Part shown: in pieces, positions 59,149 through 64,000 of the stretch
Numbering within the stretch: the stretch's first letter is position 1
Layout: each line of letters opens with the position of its first letter
Source of the DNA: an uncultured Eubacteriales bacterium
GTDB taxonomy: Bacteria; Bacillota; Clostridia; Oscillospirales; CAG-272
Direction: 5' to 3'
NCBI GenBank assembly: GCA_934433485.1
Contig: CAKRZR010000004.1
Location: forward strand, 62,001 to 126,000
DNA: 64,000 nt
The notes under the pieces: model-generated
What the model saw: only the letters and a program-made list of their open reading frames with translations
What the model was told of the DNA's origin: nothing
The model's database searches: none
Made by a program: the position numbers and the translations under genes

Positions 59149-60096
59149 TTTCTTCAGAATATCCGTTATCTTGGCAAAATCTTCGCGCGCCTCCTTGAAG
59201 TACGGTAGCATACAGTAGCAATGCACCATTTTCGGTCTGGCAAAGGCTGTGTACGGAACGCCCGCGCGTTTACAGGCAGCTTCAAAGTCCGGCAGAGCAC
59301 CGTAAAGCACCTCATCCGCCGAACAGAAGAAATGAATGTCACTAACACCAGAGAAATTTCCGCGCGAGCCGGAGATCATATAGTCCGGCACATCCTCCTG
59401 ACCGTGACGCATGAACTTTTCGACCGTTACCATAAATGCGTAGTCGATGGCAACATCCCTTGCATTCAGCGTCTGCATACGCGCTTTTTCTGCATCGTTC
59501 CACGGCACCTCACCCGGAGAAACAGCAACAATATGCCTCGGTGGCGGCAAAGGCTGATCCTGCGCGTTGTTGTGTGCGGCAATGCCGAGTGCCAGTGCGC
59601 CGCCGGAGGAGAAGCCGCAGGTGCTGACATTCCCACCGCCGTACAGCCCGATCATTCTGCGGTAGCATTCATAGACCATGTCGTAGGTTTCGGTGATGCA
59701 ATGCTCCATGCAGAGCGGATAAAACGGAAACCACACGTCGCACCCTGTCTCGTGGCAGAGCTTGCGCATCACGGGCAAGTCGCCCTTATCGGGTCCGATG
59801 ACCATACCGCCGCCGAAAAAGTAAAGAATAGCGCGCTCCGATGGTTTTTCATTTTCACGGACGATCAGGCAAGGAAAACCGTTCACATGGATTGTCTCGT
59901 AGTGCGCCTTGCGGTCGGTAGGCGTAAATACGCCGCGATTGCGGTTCTGTTTTTCAATGACTTCCGCGATTTCATCATCCGGCAGTCCAAACGCCTTTTT
60001 CGCCCCGGAAATCCTATATATTCCGCGCAATAAATGCGCAAAAGCGCTGATGCTCGTGTTCTCCGCGACAACACTGTTTTCCTTTGTTTCATCCAT
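59146..60096 (-). CDS. Alpha/beta hydrolase (HSL-like)
   Basis: The 316-residue protein starts at ATG 60096 behind AAGGAG. It has an oxyanion region ILYFFGGGMVIGPDKGD, with FGGG where esterases have HGGG, the nucleophile elbow CGFSSGGALAL and a late His segment KMVHCYCM. It resembles lipases/esterases of the hormone-sensitive type; substrate unknown. It was coupled by ATGA to the now broken second hydrolase. Upstream lie a consensus promoter, a hairpin with a T run, and a palindrome. Confidence 0.85.
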   Translation of the reverse strand: MDETKENSVVAENTSISAFAHLLRGIYRISGAKKAFGLPDDEIAEVIEKQNRNRGVFTPTDRKAHYETIHVNGFPCLIVRENEKPSERAILYFFGGGMVIGPDKGDLPVMRKLCHETGCDVWFPFYPLCMEHCITETYDMVYECYRRMIGLYGGGNVSTCGFSSGGALALGIAAHNNAQDQPLPPPRHIVAVSPGEVPWNDAEKARMQTLNARDVAIDYAFMVTVEKFMRHGQEDVPDYMISGSRGNFSGVSDIHFFCSADEVLYGALPDFEAACKRAGVPYTAFARPKMVHCYCMLPYFKEAREDFAKITDILKK

Positions 60097-60157
60097 GTCA
60101 CTTCTCCTTTTTCTATCTCTTTCTTGTTTATATTAATAGCGTTTGTAAGCCGCATCT

Positions 60158-60177
60158 CGGTTAGTTTTAACTAACCG
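60158..60177 (-). promoter_or_regulatory. 20-bp palindrome upstream of the alpha/beta hydrolase
   Basis: CGGTTAGTT (60158-60166) and AACTAACCG (60169-60177) form a perfect inverted repeat around TT. It lies about 60 bp before the hydrolase start and resembles TetR- or MarR-type operators. No regulator gene is adjacent now. Confidence 0.55.
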
Positions 60178-60188
60178 CTGTGCTTTCA

Positions 60189-60210
60189 AAAAGCCGCTGA
60201 TGCGGCTTTT
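60189..60210. terminator. Intrinsic terminator in the hydrolase leader
   Basis: AAAAGCCGC (60189-60197) pairs with GCGGCTTTT (60202-60210) around a 4-nt loop. On the minus strand it lies between promoter and gene and would attenuate the hydrolase transcript; on the plus strand it lacks an obvious gene to end. Confidence 0.65.
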
Positions 60211-60253
60211 CGTACGGATTGATCGAGTACTTTTTGGCTCTGCTGCGTAAAAT

Positions 60254-60282
60254 ATTATAGCACAGGAATGCCTGATTGTCAA
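60254..60282 (-). promoter_or_regulatory. Consensus promoter of the alpha/beta hydrolase
   Basis: On the minus strand TTGACA (60282-60277) and TATAAT (60259-60254) are exact consensus boxes with a 17-bp spacer. Confidence 0.8.
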
Positions 60283-60335
60283 TTCGTCAGGGTATGTTTC
60301 TAAACCAAAATCCATGCAGGTTTTCTGCGCTCCTC

Positions 60336-60364
60336 TTGCAAAATGCGCGCAAATCTGACATAAT
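60336..60364 (+). promoter_or_regulatory. Promoter toward the broken sigma gene
   Basis: TTGCAA (60336-60341) and CATAAT (60359-60364) have a 17-bp spacer. The leader of about 360 nt to the sigma start carries repeat copy 2; the rest of that leader (60448-60720) shows no supported gene. Confidence 0.6.
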
Positions 60365-60377
60365 ATAGCTATGGATA

Positions 60378-60447
60378 CTTTGAATGAATCGGTTTTTGCG
60401 ATAAAAGGCCGAAATATAGAGGCTTTTGTCGCCAAACATAACGCAGA
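60378..60447 (-). repeat. Dispersed palindromic repeat, copy 2
   Basis: Read on the minus strand it aligns with 21152-21229: both begin CTCTG and share GCCTTTT, TCGCAAAAA and CCGATTCATTCA near the right end. TTTTTGCGATAAAAGG and the near-complement CTTTTGTCGCCAAA (with the variant base) form the stem. It lies between a plus-strand promoter and the broken sigma gene. Confidence 0.6.
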
Positions 60448-60730
60448 GTATTGTATTCCCCCGAAATCCAATACTGTCAAACCGTGACACTGCGACACAG
60501 GGATTTCACTCTCTGCCGCCCAATGCACTTCAGAACAGTTGAACAGAAGAGCTGTCGGTTCTTCAGGGTTTTCACTGTACTGTCCCTGCTTCTGTGCAGG
60601 TTGGTTAAACAAACTTCTGAGGCAGCCAAGCGTGCCAAGAACTTTTTTCTGAAATCTGAACCTTTTATTGTTTGATTCCGACTATATATATGAAATTGAT
60701 TTCAAAACCGTATGCAAAGGAGGTGCTCAT

Positions 60731-61250
60731 GTGGATGCATTGGAAAAGCTGTTACAGGAAAATCTGATCCCGCTGCAGCGCTATGTACATTTTAAAATTC
60801 AAAACAGGCAGGACGCGGAAGATATCATACAGGATGTATGCCTTACCGCCGCGCTGAAATTTGACACACTGCATCGTCCAGAAGCTTTCAAGGCGTGGCT
60901 GATCGGCATTGCCAGACACAAATGCCTGGATTATTACAGACGGAAAGCGGCGGAGCCGAATATCTCCCTGGACACACTGCCGGAATCCGCTTTGCGCGTA
61001 TGGCTCGGAGTTGGATCGCCTGGTATTACGGAACGCAGCATGGTGCGTGACACGATGGATTCTCTCGGCGACAAGGAAAAGCAGATTTTATATCTGTTTT
61101 TCTTTTCGGAATCTGTCGCAGAAAGACATTTCGCGCAAGCTTGGTATCCCCATTGGAGCCGCAAAAAGCTGCCTGCATTCCGCAAGAAATCAATTCCGCT
61201 CCATGTGTTCCCCCGAAAACATTCTGCTGCTTGAGAAAGGAAGAAAATCC
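60731..61250 (+). pseudogene. Frameshifted sigma-70 family factor
   Basis: GTG 60731 lies 7 nt after AAAGGAGG. The first frame encodes region 2 (PLQRYVHFKIQNRQDAEDII, KAWLIGIARHKCLDYYRRKA) and half of region 4 (SLGDKEKQILYLFFF). One extra T in a TTTTCTTTT tract near 61105 shifts the frame; the remainder of region 4, RNLSQKDISRKLGIPIGAAK, lies in the next frame. That frame has no stop before the next gene's ATG at 61251, so in the ancestor the two may have been one protein or closely coupled. Confidence 0.75.
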
Positions 61251-62032
61251 ATGCCAAGAAAAGACCATACGCACGGCTTCTCGTCTGTAATGCCTGCCGT
61301 ATCCATCGAAAAATCAACCGCGCCGTTTTTTGAGGTGCGATGCGAGGAGCAGTGGTTTAGTATCCCGCGCGTCGGCAATCAATGCGCGGAAGCGACATAC
61401 CGCTATCCGGATAAGAAGCTTGTTATCGTGCCCAATTGTTATGTGCCGAAATCCTGTCTGGTTCATGATGTGCCCGGTGTGAAAATCTGTTGCGACCATA
61501 CATTGTCCGGCGTAAAAAGCTATATAAAAACGAAAAAATATGGTTTGTCCAGCTGACAAACGAGTATATCCGTAATCTCGGAACGATCTTCGACGATGAA
61601 GGTTGTGACGAGCCGACACAGGTATCCATATTTCTGGAGGAAAGCTATGACGTGCTTGTCAACGGCAACGACCGCGTTTTCGGAATCCCCGTCCTTATAA
61701 AGGGAAACGCAGCGGAAGCATCCGGAAACGGCTATACAATCGCCGCAGAAAATGTCCGGTATACGCTCGGCGTATGGAATGTCACGATAGGAAGCCGCAC
61801 GTTTGAAACGATAAAATGTATCCTTACGCAGAACGATTCCTGTGAAGAAACCTATATCGACAGAAACGGCCGGGTGGTTCTGCTGCGTCAATACGAGTGG
61901 AGCGAGAATCTCGCCGCAAACGATTATTACTCCGACAGCGATCGAGATGCCATGCAGGAAAACGCCGTTATTTTCGTAAACGGGGATCCGTATATCCATA
62001 CGGAAGACAGAATCAGCGAATATGTGCTCTGA
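61251..62032 (+). pseudogene. Unknown protein partner of the sigma factor, frameshifted
   Basis: ATG 61251 follows AAAGGAAG. The first frame (MPRKDHTHGFSSVMP, then FFEVRCEEQWFSIPRVGNQC) runs to about 61530; one base shift then leads to NEKIWFVQLTNEYIRNLGTI and on to 62032, with beta-rich sequence (ENVRYTLGVWNVTIGSRTFE). About 260 residues in total. I do not recognise it. No membrane segment is evident, so it is not a classic anti-sigma factor. Confidence 0.55.
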
Positions 62033-62059
62033 TCCCTGCGTATGCTGCGGAAAAAGCAA

Positions 62060-62099
62060 AAGCGACCGGGTTATCCGAAAAAGGATAGCCCGGTCGCTT
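62060..62099 (+). terminator. Strong terminator hairpin at the intron insertion site
   Basis: A 17-bp stem (62060-62076 with 62083-62099, one G-T pair; core GCGACCGGG/CCCGGTCGC) has a 6-nt loop. Only CTTA separates it from the intron 5' end; the T run (TTTTT) now lies beyond the intron at 62718-62722. Confidence 0.75.
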
Positions 62100-62103
62100 C
62101 TTA

Positions 62104-62713
62104 GTGCGCCTGGTGAGCGCACGTTCTCTAGGGTGAAAGACCCGAAGTCGCCCGGTAGCGGGAAGACATAGCCAAAGGCAAGGGTGTCCGTCGTGAGGCG
62201 GAATCTGAAGAAAGCCGGATTTCAGGGGTTAAAAGGTCTCCTGAAGGGCAAAACTCTGGCCTGACGAACAGAAATCGCATACAAGGCCGTAAATGAGGGT
62301 GAGTTTGCCAGACAAAACAAAGCCCAGTAGCTACACGGAATCATCTACGGTAAATGCGGCAGGTAAAGAGGGAAAGAACGTGTGAGTACCCGGGGAGGTG
62401 TTGCCGACGCAAAAAAAATGCGCAGTAACAACGAACGGCAAGAAGTCAGCAGAGGCCATAGTACCGGAGTTTTTTTACCGGAAAGGGCCGAACAATCGTT
62501 AGCCCCAAATAGATTACAGAAGGAGGTCAACATGAAGAACGCAGAAAATCAGGGCAACCTGAGCTGCCCGCAAAGAGCGAGTGCGGAACACGAAGGGTAT
62601 GCGGGAGCGCAGAGTTACGAGTCTCTGCACTTATGCGATTGAACCGCCGTGTACCGAACGGTACGCACGGTGGTGTGAGAGGTCGGGGCTATTTTTGGTT
62701 CCTCCTACTCGAT
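62104..62713 (+). mobile_element. Group II intron with its reverse transcriptase ORF deleted
   Basis: The 5' end GTGCGCC matches the GUGYG consensus and is followed by the GC-rich domain I sequence typical of clostridial introns. An ORF start remains at 62532 (MKNAENQGNLSCPQRASAEH), the usual N-terminus of the intron-encoded protein, but it stops after 36 codons. Domain V follows (CCGTGTACC and GGTACGCACGG around 62648-62673), then domain VI and the 3' end CTACTCGAT at 62713. About 1.7 kb of reverse transcriptase/maturase is missing. It could splice only with help in trans. Insertion just after a terminator stem resembles class C introns. Confidence 0.8.
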
Positions 62714-62752
62714 CGCTGTTTTTGCGATCCCTCTATGAAACCACAATATGGG

Positions 62753-63547
62753 TTACCGCAGACCGTGTCTTGCCAAAACCTCCATAACGGCGGCAGGATG
62801 GTTGGTTGTGATCAGCTCACCGCCGTTTTCATATCCATGGTGAATCTGTTCCTCTGTGACCGCGTTTGCACCGACCCAGGGATGGATGCCCTTTGCGCGT
62901 ACCTCATCGTATTGCGCCTTGCTGCAAATCGGATCCTCATGCCAGGTGGAACGACCGTTTTCGTCATAGGATGCATTGAACATGCAGATGCAGTAGAGCA
63001 CATCCCGCGCGGCAGTGTTGCCCATGATCTGGTAGGGATAATAGCCATGCAGGCGGTATTTGTGCCCATAGGTTTTGTCGATCCAAAGCAGCAGCTCGCC
63101 TTCAAAGCTGTTGATGAACAGACGGTCCGCAAGACCGTATTCTTCAAAAAGCGCAATGGTTTTGGACGCGCTCTCCAGGGCAAATGCTTCGCCTTTGTCG
63201 TGGATGTAATCCTTAAACTCAAAATTGAACTGCATTTTGTCGTCGCGCCGGGTCAGCTCCAGAAACTCGCGGAAGGTTGGAATACGTGTTCCTTGAAACT
63301 TGGCATCTGTCCGGATACCGAAATCGAGCCGTTTCAGCTCTGATAACGTCATATCCGATACAAGACCATGTCCGTCAGAGGTGCGATCCACGGTGGGATC
63401 GTGGATGACAACGATTTCTCCGTCCTTGGTCATATGTAGATCCAGTTCGATCATGTCCACGCCGAGCGCATAGGCGCTTTCAAAGGCGGGCATGGTGTTT
63501 TCCGGGAATCCTTCCACATTCCCGCGGTGCGCAGCTACTTCCATCAT
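62753..63547 (-). CDS. Glycerophosphodiester phosphodiesterase
   Basis: The start is ATG 63547 (MMEVAAHRGNVEGFPENTMP); 264 residues. The GDPD motifs are AAHRG, PENTMPAFESAYALGVDMIE, LDLHMTKDGEIVVIHDPTVD, DRTSDGHG and FNFEFKD. It is a closer match to bacterial GDPDs than the copy at 44916. Its stop lies 39 bp from the end of the group II intron. The Shine-Dalgarno is weak (AAGGTG). Confidence 0.94.
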   Translation of the reverse strand: MMEVAAHRGNVEGFPENTMPAFESAYALGVDMIELDLHMTKDGEIVVIHDPTVDRTSDGHGLVSDMTLSELKRLDFGIRTDAKFQGTRIPTFREFLELTRRDDKMQFNFEFKDYIHDKGEAFALESASKTIALFEEYGLADRLFINSFEGELLLWIDKTYGHKYRLHGYYPYQIMGNTAARDVLYCICMFNASYDENGRSTWHEDPICSKAQYDEVRAKGIHPWVGANAVTEEQIHHGYENGGELITTNHPAAVMEVLARHGLR

Positions 63548-63673
63548 GGTTTTCACCTTTTCGTATATATATGCCCGTTCTGTTTGACGGGTTTCTTGGA
63601 AACCTATTATGGGATATTGCAAGTAGAAAAGATCGTGTGGAGTGCAGATTATGCTTTTTTCCGGCGAATCCTC

Positions 63674-63702
63674 TTGCATTCCGGTGGGATTTGTGGTATA
63701 CT
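63674..63702 (+). promoter_or_regulatory. Plus-strand promoter without a clear gene
   Basis: TTGCAT (63674-63679) and TATACT (63697-63702) have a 17-bp spacer. Transcription would run antisense into the gene ending at 63754; the only plus-strand frame there has no Shine-Dalgarno or recognisable domain. Confidence 0.5.
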
Positions 63703-63753
63703 TTTGTCCGATGAGCGCAAATACAATATATGCAGAATGAAATACGGTCCCGC

Positions 63754-64000
63754 TTACGCCTGTGCTTTTGTATTGTGCGCAGTGAACCGGGTGATCGTGT
63801 ATTCTCCGCGGGCGTCCGTTACCTTGACCGTGAAGCCCTTTGCGTAGACGGCGGGGAACATGCAGATCGCCTTGTGACCGATCACATAGCCCTCGTAAAC
63901 GAGCACCTCGCCGTAGCTGTACGGAATATCGTTTGCGTATACGGCGTATTTCTTCACACCCTCGCCCTCTGTCAGATCCTCCGAGAGAATCACGGCGTCC
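63754..64000 (-). CDS. C-terminal end of an unknown protein (partial)
   Basis: An open minus-strand frame enters from the window edge and ends with stop codon at 63754, giving about 81 residues (DAVILSEDLTEGEGVKKYAV, then NDIPYSYGEVLVYEGYVIGH and TVKVTDARGEYTITRFTAHN). The sequence is beta-rich. I do not recognise it and its start lies outside the window. Confidence 0.6.
   Translation of the reverse strand, partial: DAVILSEDLTEGEGVKKYAVYANDIPYSYGEVLVYEGYVIGHKAICMFPAVYAKGFTVKVTDARGEYTITRFTAHNTKAQA

Noticed and set aside
60133..60612. 159-codon minus-strand frame between hydrolase and sigma gene
   Set aside because: It runs through a terminator, a promoter and the dispersed repeat, has no Shine-Dalgarno and no domain.
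1..64000. CRISPR arrays and rRNA genes
   Set aside because: No regularly spaced repeats and no rRNA sequence are visible in the window.

Overview
The window is chromosomal DNA from a spore-forming member of the Clostridia (Bacillota), probably a gut-type lineage of moderate to high GC; the family cannot be fixed from sequence alone. The evidence is an uninterrupted sigK, the yajC/TIGR04086 membrane-protein pair, the CD1247-type protein next to efp, the infC-rpmI-rplT set with a non-AUG infC start, and the order plsX-rnc-radical SAM-smc-ftsY. Promoters are clear sigma-A types, nearly all with 17-bp spacers.

Layout. (1) 1-9.6 kb: the end of an unknown protein, efp, a Cys/Asp-rich zinc-ribbon protein, a frameshifted HTH gene, tRNA-Leu(CAG), a leftward run of yajC, a TIGR04086 membrane protein and a probable degenerate SCIFF-maturase relative, a URO-D-like protein, and a GntR/ABC transporter operon. 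(2) 9.7-32.6 kb: a dense housekeeping block on the + strand: sigK, infC-rpmI-rplT, an rRNA methyltransferase, dprA, topA, trmFO, plsX, rnc, a radical SAM protein, smc, ftsY, rdgB, yhbY, nadD, yqeK, an LCP protein, rsfS and leuS. (3) 32.7-49.8 kb: rpsU, then mostly carbohydrate and envelope genes: alpha-galactosidase, Gfo/Idh oxidoreductase, a DUF1836 regulator with an NfeD-like/flotillin pair, an ADP-ribosylglycohydrolase-like protein, a leftward four-gene operon (M42 peptidase, GDPD, sialate O-acetylesterase, an unassigned 719-residue enzyme), and a glycyl radical enzyme with a phosphatase. (4) 50-53.3 kb: an ECF sigma/anti-sigma pair, smpB, a nitroreductase and tmRNA (ssrA).

(5) 53.4-62.7 kb, directly after ssrA: a zone of gene decay. 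It holds pieces of a GT8 glycosyltransferase, a MATE exporter with a stop and lost C-terminus, an ABC ATPase tail, a chimeric DUF6796/thiazoline hydrolase with a stop codon, an MBL hydrolase, a frameshifted alpha/beta hydrolase, a frameshifted sigma factor with a broken partner, and a group II intron that has lost nearly all of its reverse transcriptase ORF. Intact genes among them are a kinase-like protein, MarR, zupT and one alpha/beta hydrolase. (6) 62.7-64 kb: a second GDPD and the end of an unknown protein.

Points most worth a second look: a dispersed repeat of about 70-78 bp found in the smc leader and, inverted, at 60.4 kb; the maturase-like gene that lacks radical-SAM cysteines and any adjacent SCIFF precursor; a perfect 19-bp palindrome over the -10 box of the ADP-ribosylglycohydrolase gene; and a glycyl radical enzyme with Trp after the radical glycine and no activase nearby.
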